Made by a program: the position numbers and the translations under genes. From assembly GCA_031285125.1 (NCBI GenBank), contig JAITWT010000195.1, forward strand, positions 1-48,375: a stretch of 48,375 nt of DNA, written 5' to 3'. Positions 33,053 to 42,624 of this stretch are shown here, piece by piece (the stretch's first letter is position 1; every line of letters begins with the position of its first letter). The notes beneath the pieces are model-generated. The model had not been told where the DNA came from and did no database searches. It saw nothing but the letters and a program-made list of their open reading frames with translations. This stretch comes from Burkholderiaceae bacterium (GTDB lineage: Bacteria; Pseudomonadota; Gammaproteobacteria; Burkholderiales; Burkholderiaceae_C).

Positions 33053-35593
33053 TTAGTCCCCAACCCGTCGTAAAGTCTGGACGACCGGGTGGCGCAATAC
33101 ATCACGCAAACCCCACCAACCCGCGCCTAACGCAAGTGCCGCGCCGGCCAAGGCGGTGGACAGCGGCAGCAGCAGCACCATCGGGGAGACCGTCCAGGGG
33201 AACTCGAACACGTAATACGCCAACGCCCAGCCGATCGCCACCGCCGCGAGGCCGGCCAGCAATCCGGCCAGCAGGCCGATGCCCGCCAGTTCGGCGCGCT
33301 GCACTTGACGCAGCAGGCGCGCACGTGCACCGATGCAGCGCATGATGGCGAATTCACGCGCACGCTCCTCGCGCGTGGCCGTCACACACGCGAACAGCAC
33401 CGCCAGCCCCGCCGCGAGCGTGAAGCCAAACAGCAGTTCCACCGCACGGATGATCTGATCGAGCACGTTTTGCACCTGCGCCAGGGTGGCTCTCATGTCA
33501 ATGCTGGTGATGTTCGGGAAGCGCCGCACCAGCGCGTTGTCAACGCCCTGCGCTGCCGCAGGGACGTGAAAGGCGGAGATATAGGTCACCGGGACGCCGG
33601 GAATCTGCGCATTGATGTCGGTGACGGTATACATGACAAAAAAGTTGACGTGCAATGAACCCCAATCGAGCTTGCGCAACGAGGTGATGCGCGCCGTGTT
33701 CGTGATGCCGCCGATGTCGAAGTGCAGCCTGTCGCCCAGTTTCAGCCGCAGCGTTTGCGCCAAGCCCTGTTCGACGCTGACTTCGCCCGTTGCGTCCGGT
33801 TTCCATACGCCGGCAGCAATGTGGTTGTACGGCGGCGCCTGCTCGGCATGACTCAGGTTGAATTCCCGCTCCACCAGCCGTTTGGCGCGTTCGTCCGCGT
33901 AATCGCTGGCGGAAACCGGCTGGCCGTTGATGGCCACCAAACGGCCCCGGAACATCGGGTACCAGTCGAACTGGCGCACTCCGGCATCGCGCAGTGCTTG
34001 CTGAAAGGCCGCGCCCTGGTCGGGCATGATGTTGATGACGAAACGGTTGGGTGCGTCCGGCGGCGTCGCGCGGCGCCAACTGGCGATCAGGTCCGTGCGC
34101 AACAGCACCAACAGCGCCAGCGCGAGCAGGCCCATTGCCAAGGCACTGATCTGCACCACGGCATAAACGGGGCGCGCGGCGACCTGGCGCGTGGCCAGCA
34201 CCAGCCAGCGCGGCGCAGTCCTTTCATTGACGCTGTGTCGCAGCAGCAGCGTCACCGCCATCCCCAGCAGCGCGAACAGTGTCCATGCGCTCGCAAAACC
34301 GCCGACGGCGATCAGCCCCAGTTTTAAATCGCCGCTGACCATCAACAACAGCGCCGCGAAACTCGTCACACCCAGCCCCAGCACCGCCGCCGAGGCCGGT
34401 TGCAAGCGCCCCGCGTCACGCCGCATCACCCGCAGCGGGGGGACTTGGGCCAGTTGCAACACCGGCGGCAGCGCAAAGGCCGCCAGCAAGGTGAATCCGA
34501 CGCCCAAACCAAAACCCACGGGCCACACACTTGGCGCAGGCAAAGCGATATCGATCAAACCGGCCAGCAAGCCCACGAACGCCCAGTGCACGGCAAAACC
34601 CAGCGCCACCCCGAGTACGCCGGCGACCCCACCGGCCAGCGCGAACTCGAAGGTGTAGGCCGCAGCAATGCTGCGCTGGCTCTGACCGAGCACGCGCAAC
34701 AAAGCGCAATCGTCCAGGTGATTGTTGGCAAAGCTGCGTGCCGCCAGCGCGACTGCGACCGCGCTGAGCAAAGCCGCCAGCAGCGCGACCAAGCGCAGGA
34801 ATTTGCCGGCGCGATCGAGCGTTTGCTGCATCTCGGGGCGGCCCTGCGCGAAGGATTCAACCTGCACGCCGCGTAGACGGCCCGGCTTCAACCGTGCCCG
34901 CGCCCACTCCTCGAACGCCTTGACGGTGCGCGCATCGCCGGCGACCGCAAAGCGGTAGCTCAGGCGGCTGGCGGGTTGCACGAGAGCGGTGGCGGGGACA
35001 TCATCCACATTCATCATCACGCGCGACGCGAAGCTCATAAAACTCGCGCCGCGATCCGATTCGAGCGTAATCACGCGCGTGATGCGAAATTGCGCGTTGC
35101 CCAGCAATAAGGGATCGCCAACTTTCAGTGCGAGCGCATCGAGTACGCCCGGATCAACCCACGCCTGCCCGCGCGCGGGAATGCCCTGCACGGGCGCATC
35201 GGGCTGCCCCAGATCAGCCGCCGCGCGCACTTGACCGCGTAACGGATAGCCCGGCGCAACGGCTTTAAGCAGCACCAGCTTGCTCGCGCCGCCCTGAGCG
35301 TCGGCGGCACGCGCCATGGTCGGAAAGCTCAGATTGCTCGAGGTATTCAGCCTCAACGCGCGGGCGTAGGCGATGAATTCAACGGGCGTTGGGCCATCGC
35401 TGACGACCACGACATCCCCGCCGAGCAATTGGCGCGCATCGCGCTGCAAACCCCTTTGCAGCCGGTCGGAGAAAAAGCCCACGGCCGCCAGCGCGGCCAC
35501 AGCGAGCAGCACCGCGAGCAACAGCAAGCGCAGCTCCCCGGCGCGCAGATCGCGCCACAACATGCGCCAGCCCAACCGGATAAAGGCAGTCAT
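33053..35593 (-). CDS. YbbP-like ABC transporter permease (FtsX family)
   Basis: An 846-residue inner-membrane protein with two FtsX-like permease units, as in YbbP, whose partner ATPase is normally YbbA. An N-terminal membrane segment (LRLLLLAVLLAVAALAAVGFFSDRL) is followed by a large periplasmic domain. Then come FLRLVALLAALLSAVAVALAARSFANNHLDDCALLRVLG, several more segments in the middle, a second periplasmic region, and LLFGFTLAAGLAVLFACVTATREERAREFAIMRCIGARARLL near the C-terminus. The two R-x-x-G-type coupling blocks (ALLRVLGQSQ, AIMRCIGARAR) are where such permeases contact the ATPase. No ATPase gene is adjacent. Substrate unknown; YbbAP relatives are linked to lipoprotein or hydrophobic substrate handling. 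Confidence 0.88.
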   Translation of the reverse strand: MTAFIRLGWRMLWRDLRAGELRLLLLAVLLAVAALAAVGFFSDRLQRGLQRDARQLLGGDVVVVSDGPTPVEFIAYARALRLNTSSNLSFPTMARAADAQGGASKLVLLKAVAPGYPLRGQVRAAADLGQPDAPVQGIPARGQAWVDPGVLDALALKVGDPLLLGNAQFRITRVITLESDRGASFMSFASRVMMNVDDVPATALVQPASRLSYRFAVAGDARTVKAFEEWARARLKPGRLRGVQVESFAQGRPEMQQTLDRAGKFLRLVALLAALLSAVAVALAARSFANNHLDDCALLRVLGQSQRSIAAAYTFEFALAGGVAGVLGVALGFAVHWAFVGLLAGLIDIALPAPSVWPVGFGLGVGFTLLAAFALPPVLQLAQVPPLRVMRRDAGRLQPASAAVLGLGVTSFAALLLMVSGDLKLGLIAVGGFASAWTLFALLGMAVTLLLRHSVNERTAPRWLVLATRQVAARPVYAVVQISALAMGLLALALLVLLRTDLIASWRRATPPDAPNRFVINIMPDQGAAFQQALRDAGVRQFDWYPMFRGRLVAINGQPVSASDYADERAKRLVEREFNLSHAEQAPPYNHIAAGVWKPDATGEVSVEQGLAQTLRLKLGDRLHFDIGGITNTARITSLRKLDWGSLHVNFFVMYTVTDINAQIPGVPVTYISAFHVPAAAQGVDNALVRRFPNITSIDMRATLAQVQNVLDQIIRAVELLFGFTLAAGLAVLFACVTATREERAREFAIMRCIGARARLLRQVQRAELAGIGLLAGLLAGLAAVAIGWALAYYVFEFPWTVSPMVLLLPLSTALAGAALALGAGWWGLRDVLRHPVVQTLRRVGD

Positions 35594-35700
35594 GGATGCA
35601 ACGATAGCCCAATCGCAACGATCCAGAATCGGCTTTCTTCAAGCCGGTTGTGCAAGACACTGTTGAAAGGGGCGGTTTACCCCCTCCCAAAGAATCGCCC

Positions 35701-36864
35701 TCAAGTGTCCTTGCTAACCACGATGTTCGGAAATTTGGCCGAAAAATCTTTGGCTTTTTGCGCGATATGTACTGCCACACGGCGCGCGATATCGCGGTAA
35801 ATCTCCGCCGCCTCGCTGTGCGGATCAGCCGCCACCGTGGGCTGGCCACCGTCGGCTTGCTCACGGATGCGGATATCCAGCGGCAGCGCGCCCAGGTACT
35901 CCACGCCATACTCCTGCGCCATTTTCTTGCCGCCGCCGGCGCCGAAGATGTGCTCGACATGGCCGCAGTGACTGCACACATGCACCGCCATGTTTTCCAC
36001 GACGCCCAGAATAGGCACACTCACTTTTTGGAACATCGCAACGGCGCGCTTGACATCGAGCAAGGCGATGTCCTGCGGCGTGGTGATGATCACCGCACCG
36101 GTGATCGGCACACGCTGCGCGAGCGAGAGTTGGATGTCGCCCGTGCCCGGCGGCATATCGACGACGAGGTAATCGAGGTCCCGCCAGTTCGTCTGGTGCA
36201 ACATCTGGTCGAGCGCCTGCGTGGCCATCGGGCCGCGCCAGATCATTGCCTGATCGTCATTGACCAGCAGCCCGATCGACATGGCCTGCACCCCGTGGTT
36301 TTGCAACGGCTCCATCGTCTGGCCATCCAGGCTTTCCGGACGGCCCGAAATACCCAGCATCATGGGCAGGCTTGGGCCATAGATGTCGGCATCGAGCAGG
36401 CCCACGCGCGCGCCTTCTTGCGCCAGCGCAAGCGCCAGATTGACGGCTGTGGTGCTCTTACCGACACCACCCTTGCCCGAGGCGACCGCGATGACATTGC
36501 GCACCCCCGGTAGCAGCGGCAGACCGCGCTGTACCGCATGGCCGATGATTTTGGTCACGATCTGTACGCTCACTTGGCCCACGCCCGGCACACCGCGCGC
36601 GGCCGTTGCCAGCGCCTCGCCGATCGCCGTGTGCTGGCTGGCCGCGGGGTAGCCGAGTTCGAGCGTGAAGGCGACATCGCCTGTTGCACTGATCTGTAAG
36701 CCGCTGATCGCCTTGCCGCTTGCATAGCGCTTTCCGGTGTTTGGATCCATCACGCTCGCCAGCGCATCGAGGACGGCCTCTGAAGCCAGACCGGATTGAG
36801 GCAGCGCGCTGGCATCGTCCGCCGCGGATGGCGCACTCGCGCCGTGGAAATTTGAAGTGGCCAT
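35701..36864 (-). CDS. apbC: Iron-sulfur cluster carrier ApbC (Mrp)
   Basis: A P-loop NTPase that binds and delivers Fe-S clusters to apoproteins. 387 residues. An N-terminal DUF59/MIP18-like domain (about 27-108) precedes the deviant Walker A GKGGVGKST (130-138), ARVGLLDADIYGPSLPMMLG, YLVVDMPPGTGD, and the cluster-binding C297-S-H-C300. These are the defining features of Mrp/ApbC. I chose the ATG at 36864, which begins MATSNFHG; an upstream in-frame ATG at 36915 is less likely. The acyltransferase gene upstream ends 56 bases away in the same direction, so they may share a transcript. Confidence 0.96.
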   Translation of the reverse strand: MATSNFHGASAPSAADDASALPQSGLASEAVLDALASVMDPNTGKRYASGKAISGLQISATGDVAFTLELGYPAASQHTAIGEALATAARGVPGVGQVSVQIVTKIIGHAVQRGLPLLPGVRNVIAVASGKGGVGKSTTAVNLALALAQEGARVGLLDADIYGPSLPMMLGISGRPESLDGQTMEPLQNHGVQAMSIGLLVNDDQAMIWRGPMATQALDQMLHQTNWRDLDYLVVDMPPGTGDIQLSLAQRVPITGAVIITTPQDIALLDVKRAVAMFQKVSVPILGVVENMAVHVCSHCGHVEHIFGAGGGKKMAQEYGVEYLGALPLDIRIREQADGGQPTVAADPHSEAAEIYRDIARRVAVHIAQKAKDFSAKFPNIVVSKDT

Positions 36865-36920
36865 ATTGATCTCTATGACAAGACGATGGATACGAGGCAA
36901 CGGCGACCGATGCATTCAGT

Positions 36921-37793
36921 CTAAAAACTGCCGGGCTGCCCTTTGCCCAGTTGAACGACATGCTGACGAAATTTTTCTGCTATTTCAGGTTCTGACAGTT
37001 TCAACGCACCCCAGCTGTCAAAAGGAATGGGCGCCCCTATCGTCAAATCCATCGTACTGTCGTGTTTGCGAAACATCTGTTGTGCGAGCAGCAACGCGGC
37101 CAGCAGCGGTGCCACGGTTGCAGTGATGTAATACCCCAAGCCGTTGCGCCCATGGATAAATACCGGAAGAACGGGGGCCCGGTATTTTCGGGCCAATCTG
37201 ACGAAACCCGCTCTCCATTGCCTGTCCTGCAAGCCCCCGGCCGTCATGCGCGACACATCGCCTGCGGGGCATAACATCAGCACGCCGCCGTCTTCGAGTT
37301 GTTTGTCCATTTGCCTGCGCCCGTCTTCTGAAACACGCGGGTTGTTTTTATCAAAGGGAATGGCCAAAGAAGTCATCGGCTCCAGGTACATCAGTAACGG
37401 GTTGACAATCGCCCTCACATCGCGCCGCACACGGGACACGGCGTTCATCAGCACAAAACCATCGGCAAGGCCTGTCGGGTGATTAGACACGATGATGAGC
37501 GGACCCCGTTCAGGAATCTGCGCCAGGCTACGCTCGGAAACTCCACAGCGCAGATTCAAGGATTCGAGCAGCTTTTCCACCATATCCAGCCCTCTGTGCT
37601 GGGGATAGCGGGTGGCCAGCGCCTGAAATTCCTTTTCGTACACCAGGGTTCTGATGAGCCGTTTTTGCCAGGAATTTGATTTCAAGGCCTGCAAATAGAC
37701 CGGCCGCACCAGACGTCTGACCAGCCGTTCTTGCCAAGAATCGGGGTTATCCTTCGGCCACAAATCGGCCACCATATCATCCACATTGAACAT
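36921..37793 (-). CDS. Lysophospholipid acyltransferase-like protein, paralogue A
   Basis: 290 residues with a PlsC-type acyltransferase domain of the kind often annotated as putative haemolysin. The catalytic block is IIVSNHPTGLADGFVL (H105 and D111, five residues between, as in this family). The third block is LCPAGDVSRM in place of FPEG, and the fourth is APVLPVFIHGRN. The N-terminus MFNVDDMVADLWPKDNPDSWQERLVRRLVRPVYLQ is shared almost word for word with the two paralogues at 38277 and 39174. One hydrophobic stretch (TATVAPLLAALLLAQQMF) may touch the membrane. Start by alignment with the paralogues. It probably acylates a lysophospholipid or similar acceptor; the substrate is unknown. Confidence 0.8.
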   Translation of the reverse strand: MFNVDDMVADLWPKDNPDSWQERLVRRLVRPVYLQALKSNSWQKRLIRTLVYEKEFQALATRYPQHRGLDMVEKLLESLNLRCGVSERSLAQIPERGPLIIVSNHPTGLADGFVLMNAVSRVRRDVRAIVNPLLMYLEPMTSLAIPFDKNNPRVSEDGRRQMDKQLEDGGVLMLCPAGDVSRMTAGGLQDRQWRAGFVRLARKYRAPVLPVFIHGRNGLGYYITATVAPLLAALLLAQQMFRKHDSTMDLTIGAPIPFDSWGALKLSEPEIAEKFRQHVVQLGKGQPGSF

Positions 37794-38276
37794 GAAACAT
37801 GTCCCCACTCTCTTGATACACGCCCTGATGCAGGCTAATTTGACGCCTGATCACCCACAGTAACAGATTCGAATAAACCTGTCGTCCAAGTTATATCATG
37901 TACTTAGGAATTAGTACATATTGATGTATTTTTCTTCAACGTCATTGCGCCGAGCCCGCCCTTGACGCGCAGGACCAGAGCGCGGCGGGCGCCCGCCCAC
38001 TGCGGCGGTTCCTCACGATCGGCCCCGTTTTCGGCCCCGCTCGAGCGCGCACCGCACCCGCGCCAAGACCTTGCAGGCTAAGAACCTGTTTACGATCTGA
38101 AATCACCACCGCATCAGCCCAGCAGCGCCGCCTGAGGATGCCTCAGACTTTGGGCCCCAAATTTTGATCTCGCGGTGCGACACCGCCTCCAGGCACGGGA
38201 ACATGCTCTCCATATAACCCGCGCTTGAGCCCTCTCATTCTTCGGGCTGGATGATGGGGATGATGGCATCTTTTGT
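37794..38276. other. Intergenic region between acyltransferase paralogues A and B
   Basis: 483 bases without a supported gene. The part next to paralogue A is AT-rich, with TTAGGAATTAGTACATATTG around 37905, and could hold its promoter. The middle (37960-38080) is very GC-rich. A lone family A end is at 38078-38098. I found no remnant of a fourth acyltransferase. Confidence 0.5.
38078..38098. repeat. Family A repeat end, copy 5 (solitary)
   Basis: CTAAGAACCTGTTTACGATC at 38078-38097 is a perfect left terminal repeat. I find no matching right end within the following 180 bases, so it is a truncated copy or a remnant. Confidence 0.75.
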
Positions 38277-39155
38277 TTAAAGACGGCTGGGCGGCCTCTT
38301 GCCCAGCTGCATGACATGCTTGCGAAATTTTTCCGCGATCTCAGAGTCTGTCAGTTTTAGCGTATCAAAACCATCAAAAGGAATGGGCTCGCCTATGGTC
38401 AAATGCATTGTGCTGTTCTTTCTGCGAAACATCTGTTTCATACCCAGCAATATGGCAGACAGACTATTACTCACCATGTCCATGGCATAATATCCCAGAC
38501 TGTTGCGCCCGTGAATAAATACCGGAAGAATAGAAGCCTGATATTTTCGGGCCATTCTGACAAAACCCGATTGCCATTCTATGTCCTGCAAACCGGTCGC
38601 CAGGACACGCGACACAGCGCCCGCGGGAAAAATAACGAGCACGCCGCCGCTTTCAAGCTGTTCATGCATTTGCTTGCGCGCGTCTTGAACAACACAGTGG
38701 CTGATTTGATCGACGGGGATCAGCAAAGAAGCCACCGGCTCCAAGAACAACATCATTAACCGGTTACTGATGATCTTTATATCGCGCCGTACACGGGATA
38801 CGGCGTTCGTCAGTACAAAGCCATCGAGAAGGCTGGTCGGGTGATTGGCCACGATAATAAGGGGGCCACTTTTGGGAATATGCTCCAGACTACGCTCGGA
38901 AACTCCGCAACGCAGATTCAGGGATTCAAGCACCTTTTCCGCCATATCCAGCCCTCTGTGCTGGGGGTAGCGGGTGGCAATTTCTTGAAATTCCTTTTCA
39001 TGCATCAAACGCTTGAGCAGCCGGTTTGACCAGGAATCCGGCTTCGAGACCTGTAAATAAACCGGCCGCAAAAGAAACCGAGTCAAGCGTTGTTGCCAGG
39101 AGTTGGGCTCGCTCTGCGGCCACAACTCGGCTATTATATGGTCTATACTGAACAT
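38277..39155 (-). CDS. Lysophospholipid acyltransferase-like protein, paralogue B
   Basis: 292 residues, clearly paralogous to its neighbours at 36921 and 39174. The N-terminus MFSIDHIIAELWPQSEPNSWQQRLTRFLLRPVYLQ, the catalytic block IIVANHPTSLLDGFVL, FPAGAVSRVLATGLQD, SILPVFIHGRNSLGYY, and the end MHLTIGEPIPFDGFDTLKLTDSEIAEKFRKHVMQLGK align along the whole length. The ATG at 39155 has AAGAGGG about seven bases upstream. It starts 18 bases after paralogue C ends, so C and B form an operon. GC is visibly low (about 42% in 38401-38460) against about 67% in apbC (36361-36420). The exact reaction is unknown. Confidence 0.8.
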   Translation of the reverse strand: MFSIDHIIAELWPQSEPNSWQQRLTRFLLRPVYLQVSKPDSWSNRLLKRLMHEKEFQEIATRYPQHRGLDMAEKVLESLNLRCGVSERSLEHIPKSGPLIIVANHPTSLLDGFVLTNAVSRVRRDIKIISNRLMMLFLEPVASLLIPVDQISHCVVQDARKQMHEQLESGGVLVIFPAGAVSRVLATGLQDIEWQSGFVRMARKYQASILPVFIHGRNSLGYYAMDMVSNSLSAILLGMKQMFRRKNSTMHLTIGEPIPFDGFDTLKLTDSEIAEKFRKHVMQLGKRPPSRL

Positions 39156-39173
39156 CAAATACCCTCTTAATTT

Positions 39174-40049
39174 TTATTTAAAATCGCCAGGCCTTCCTTT
39201 GCCGAGCCGAATAACATGCCGGCGGAATTTTTCCGCTATTTCATGGTCTGACAGTTTCAGCGCGCTCCAACTGTCAAATGAAATAGGCTCCCCTATCGTA
39301 AAATGCATCGTACTATTCCGTCTACGAAACATTTGCTGCACATACAGCAACGTGGCCAGCGGCGGAGCTATTAATGACGTGATATAAAACCCTAAACTGT
39401 TGTGCCCGTGGACAAATATTGGAAGAATTGGGGCACGATATTTCCTGGCCATTCTGACAAAACCTGCGCGCCATTTTTTATCCTGCAAGCCTGTCATTTT
39501 GATGCGCGATACATCGCCCGCAGGACAAATCACCAGCGCGCCCCCGTTTTCGAGTTGTTCATGCATTTGTTTGCGCGCGTTTTCCGAGACCCGCTCGTTG
39601 ACTTTATCGACGGGAATGAGCAAAGAAGCGACCGGCTCCATGTGCATCAGCAGTTGGTTGGCGATCCCCTTCATATCCCGTCGCACGCGGGACACGACAG
39701 ACGGCAGCACAAAAGCCTCGGCCGCGCCTGTCGGGTGATTCGCCACAATGATGACCGGGCCCTGTTTGGGGATGTGCTCCAGACTATGCTCGGAAACTTC
39801 GCAGCGCAGATTCAGCGATTTGAGCACCTGCTCCACCATGTCCAGCCCTCTAAGTCGGGGAGAGTTGGCGGCAAAGGCCTGAAACTCCTTTTCGCACAGC
39901 AGACGCCTGAAGAGCCGTTTTAACCACGAATCGGGCTTCAAGGTTTGCAAATAGATCGGCCGCATCAGACGCATGATGAGCCGTTGCATCCAGGAGGCCT
40001 GCTCGGCCTGCGGCCACAACTCGACCATCATATGGTCTACATTGAACAT
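39174..40049 (-). CDS. Lysophospholipid acyltransferase-like protein, paralogue C
   Basis: 291 residues, first gene of the paralogue cluster in the direction of transcription. It shows the shared N-terminus MFNVDHMMVELWPQAEQASWMQRLIMRLMRPIYLQ, VIIVANHPTGAAEAFVL, ICPAGDVSRIKMTGLQD, APILPIFVHGHNSLGFY and IGEPISFDSWSALKLSDHEIAEKFRRHV. The acidic residue of the catalytic pair is glutamate (H-x5-E) where A and B have aspartate, a notable change. GAGAGGG lies about ten bases before the ATG. An AT-rich leader of about 160 bases separates it from radC. Low GC suggests later acquisition than the surrounding housekeeping genes. Confidence 0.8.
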   Translation of the reverse strand: MFNVDHMMVELWPQAEQASWMQRLIMRLMRPIYLQTLKPDSWLKRLFRRLLCEKEFQAFAANSPRLRGLDMVEQVLKSLNLRCEVSEHSLEHIPKQGPVIIVANHPTGAAEAFVLPSVVSRVRRDMKGIANQLLMHMEPVASLLIPVDKVNERVSENARKQMHEQLENGGALVICPAGDVSRIKMTGLQDKKWRAGFVRMARKYRAPILPIFVHGHNSLGFYITSLIAPPLATLLYVQQMFRRRNSTMHFTIGEPISFDSWSALKLSDHEIAEKFRRHVIRLGKGRPGDFK

Positions 40050-40212
40050 GGAATGCGCCCTCTCTTTCTTGTTGTATAGAGTTAAAAGCTTATATGGTTC
40101 TCTATCTTACATTAAACATAATCCTTTAGTGTTACATAACGCGAATCATGCGTGAACGGGCGCGCCTGGGCAGGAGAGTGTGCCGCAGGGCAGAAAATGA
40201 CGTGCACAAGCC

Positions 40213-40890
40213 CTAAATTAACCCGCGCTCTGTCATCGACACCGCAAGGCCAGGCGCCACGATCACGTGGTCGATGACGCGCACATCGATCAACCCGAGA
40301 GCCGCTTGCAGGGTGCGCGTGAGGGTGGCATCGGCATGCGACGGTTCGGCGCTGCCGCTAGGGTGATTGTGGGCAAGAACCACGGCAGCAGCACCGTGTG
40401 TAAGCGCCAACTGAACTATTTCGCGCGGATAGACGCTGGTTTGTGTGAGCGTGCCCCGAAACAGCGCTTCGAAGCGAATCAGCCGATGCTGGGCATCGAG
40501 CAGCAACACGCCGAAGACCTCATGCGACTGGCCGGCCAAGTGCAACTGCAAAAACTGTTGGACCTCCTGCGCCGATCCCAGCACCGGTTGCGCCTTGAGT
40601 TGCTCGGTCAACGCGCGGCGTGCCAGTTCGAGTACGGCGCTCAACTGGGCGCGTTTGGCGGTGCCGCCCAAGCCGCGCACGGTTTTCAGCTCTTCCAAAC
40701 TGGCGCCCAGCAGTCCGGCAACGCCGCCGAAGCGTTCGAGCAGCTGCTGCGACAATTGCAGCACGTCGCAACCGCTGATCCCGGTGCGCAGCACCAGCGC
40801 AAGCAGCTCCGCATCGGCCAGCGCCGCCGGTCCCTGGACCAGCAAGCGCTCGCGCGGCCGGGTCGAAGCGGGCAGGCTTTTCAAAGACAT
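40213..40890 (-). CDS. radC: RadC family protein (UPF0758, JAMM fold)
   Basis: 225 residues. A helix-hairpin-helix region ([32 protein letters not shown]) precedes a JAB1/MPN-like metal-binding domain with [31 protein letters not shown], the family signature H-x-H-P-S-G...D. Despite its name, a role in DNA repair is not established. The ATG at 40890 begins [17 protein letters not shown], the normal family start, with a purine-rich GGGAGGGG upstream; an in-frame ATG at 40920 is less likely. It is divergent from slpA with only 75 bases between, so the promoters must be close. Confidence 0.93.
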   Translation of the reverse strand: MSLKSLPASTRPRERLLVQGPAALADAELLALVLRTGISGCDVLQLSQQLLERFGGVAGLLGASLEELKTVRGLGGTAKRAQLSAVLELARRALTEQLKAQPVLGSAQEVQQFLQLHLAGQSHEVFGVLLLDAQHRLIRFEALFRGTLTQTSVYPREIVQLALTHGAAAVVLAHNHPSGSAEPSHADATLTRTLQAALGLIDVRVIDHVIVAPGLAVSMTERGLI

Positions 40891-40965
40891 GGAATGTCCC
40901 CTCCCTTTAAAAAAACCCATGCAGCCGCGAGGGGCTCGTTGGTGGGTTCCTAAAATACTTTTTTT

Positions 40966-41487
40966 ATGAGTTTATCGCTTGATCTCCCTGTGTCCGATGC
41001 AACAACCACGCCAGTCGTGAAAGCTGGCTCCTTTCTCACCCTGCACTACCGCCTCGCGGGGCCGGCAGGCGATGTCATCAACACTTTTACCGGCAAACCG
41101 GCCACGCTCTCGCTGGGCGCGGGCCAGTTGTCGCCGGCGGTGGAAGAGCGGCTCATCGGCCTGCGCGAAGGCACGCACACAACGTTTGAATGGCCCGCGG
41201 GCGCGGCCTTCGGGGAGCGCAATCCCGATCTCGTGCATTGGGTTGCACGCTCGCTGCTCAATCGCATCGGTGCGCCCGATCAGTCCTATGCCGTGGGTGA
41301 CGTGGTGCAGTTTTCTTCGCCGGAGGGCGCCTTACCCGAGGGCGCAGACAGCGCCAACGTGAACGGTGTGGGCCGTTATGCCGGCACGGTGCTGCAGACC
41401 CGCGAGACCGGCGTCCTGCTGGACTTCAATCACCCGCTGGCCGGGCAGCCCGTGACCTTCGAAGTTGCGTTGATCGGCGTGCTTTGA
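40966..41487 (+). CDS. slpA: FKBP-type peptidyl-prolyl isomerase SlpA/FkpB
   Basis: A cytoplasmic FKBP-fold prolyl isomerase with an insert-in-flap chaperone domain. 173 residues. [52 protein letters not shown] is the FKBP part; the flap insert (about 85-135) contains [17 protein letters not shown]; the end [23 protein letters not shown] is diagnostic for the SlpA group. It normally precedes ispH, as here. No ribosome binding site is present: the ATG follows a T-run, with TAAAAT about ten bases upstream, so a very short leader is possible. Confidence 0.93.
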   Translation: MSLSLDLPVSDATTTPVVKAGSFLTLHYRLAGPAGDVINTFTGKPATLSLGAGQLSPAVEERLIGLREGTHTTFEWPAGAAFGERNPDLVHWVARSLLNRIGAPDQSYAVGDVVQFSSPEGALPEGADSANVNGVGRYAGTVLQTRETGVLLDFNHPLAGQPVTFEVALIGVL

Positions 41488-41645
41488 TTCCATTTTTCGC
41501 TCGAAACGATAGAAATGATCCCAATTCCATCGTTCCCGCAAAACGTCGACTTGGCGCGCCGGCCTGACTCCCTCCCCCAACGGGGGAAGGAGAAAAGCAG
41601 GCGCGCCAAGTCTGCTCTTGCCGTTTTGAACGAGAAATCGAATGA
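41488..41645. repeat. Family B repeat, copy 2 (complete palindromic form)
   Basis: The left end ATTCCATTTTTCGCTCGAAA (from 41489) and the right end TTTTGAACGAGAAATCGAAT (to 41643) are inverted repeats with few mismatches. Nested inside are TTGGCGCGCC (41551-41560) with GGCGCGCCAA (41600-41609), and CCTCCCCC with GGGGGAAGG around AAC at the centre. The whole could fold into one long hairpin of about 158 bases. The right part closely matches the copy at 21663-21725. It fills the slpA-ispH gap. Confidence 0.82.
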
Positions 41646-41673
41646 GAGGCCGAACGCGGCAAGGAACCCGGTG

Positions 41674-42624
41674 ATGCACACAGCAGCAAGCATTGAGCAA
41701 ATCATTCTGGCCGAACCGCGCGGCTTTTGTGCGGGCGTGGCACGGGCGATCCAGATCGTCGAGCGCGCGCTGGCCAAATTCGGCGCACCAATTTACGTGC
41801 GCCATGAAATCGTTCACAACACTTACGTCGTCAGCAAGTTGCGCGCCATGGGGGCGGTGTTCATCGAAGACCTCGGCGAAGTCCCGCCGGGTGCGACGCT
41901 GGTGTTCAGCGCCCACGGCGTGAGCCGCGCTGTGCAGGCCGAGGCGCGCGCGCGCGGCTTTTCGGTGTTCGATGCCACCTGCCCGCTGGTGACAAAGGTG
42001 CATGTCGAGGTGGCTAAATTGGCGCGCGAGGGCTACGAATTCATCATGATTGGCCACAAGGGTCACCCCGAAGTCGAAGGCACCATGGGGCAGCTCGATA
42101 GCGGCATCCATCTGGTCGAAAACGTCGGCGACGTGGCGCATGTGCAGCCCGCGCAAAGCGGCAAGCTGGCGCTGGTGACGCAGACCACGCTGTCGGTCGA
42201 TGACGCGGCGGCCATCGTCGCCGCCATACGCGCACGTTTCCCCAAGGTGCGTGAACCCAAGCAGCAGGACATCTGCTACGCGACGCAGAACCGGCAGGAC
42301 GCCGTCAAGCTGCTCAGTGCGCAGGTCGATGTGATGATTGTCGTCGGCAGCCCGACCAGCTCCAACAGCAACCGGTTGCGTGAACTGGCGCAGCGGCTGG
42401 GCGTGCCCGCCCACATGGTCGATTCGCCCGCCGAATTGCAGGCGCAATGGTTCGAGGGCAAAACGCGCGTGGGGCTGACCGCGGGCGCTTCAGCCCCCGA
42501 GGTGCTGGTCTGCGAAGTGGTCGAGCGCGTGCGCGCTTTCGGCGCCGTCACCGTGCGCGCGATGCAGGGCATTCCCGAGACGGTCAAATTCCCCCTGCCC
42601 AAGGGACTGAAACTGGAACTGTGA
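41674..42624 (+). CDS. ispH: 4-hydroxy-3-methylbut-2-enyl diphosphate reductase IspH
   Basis: The last enzyme of the non-mevalonate isoprenoid pathway; it reduces HMBPP to IPP and DMAPP with a [4Fe-4S] cluster. 316 residues, the standard length. The three cluster cysteines are seen in [14 protein letters not shown] (C19), [13 protein letters not shown] and [22 protein letters not shown] and [11 protein letters not shown] are also present. The start at 41674 is set by AAGGA eight bases upstream and by family length; the frame runs back to 41515, but that part is the family B repeat. An adjacent GTG at 41671 is an alternative. Confidence 0.97.
   Translation: MHTAASIEQIILAEPRGFCAGVARAIQIVERALAKFGAPIYVRHEIVHNTYVVSKLRAMGAVFIEDLGEVPPGATLVFSAHGVSRAVQAEARARGFSVFDATCPLVTKVHVEVAKLAREGYEFIMIGHKGHPEVEGTMGQLDSGIHLVENVGDVAHVQPAQSGKLALVTQTTLSVDDAAAIVAAIRARFPKVREPKQQDICYATQNRQDAVKLLSAQVDVMIVVGSPTSSNSNRLRELAQRLGVPAHMVDSPAELQAQWFEGKTRVGLTAGASAPEVLVCEVVERVRAFGAVTVRAMQGIPETVKFPLPKGLKLEL

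Noticed and set aside
41515-41673. Upstream extension of ispH by 53 codons
   Set aside because: The added sequence is the family B repeat, not ispH. A good ribosome binding site and the standard protein length both place the start at 41674.
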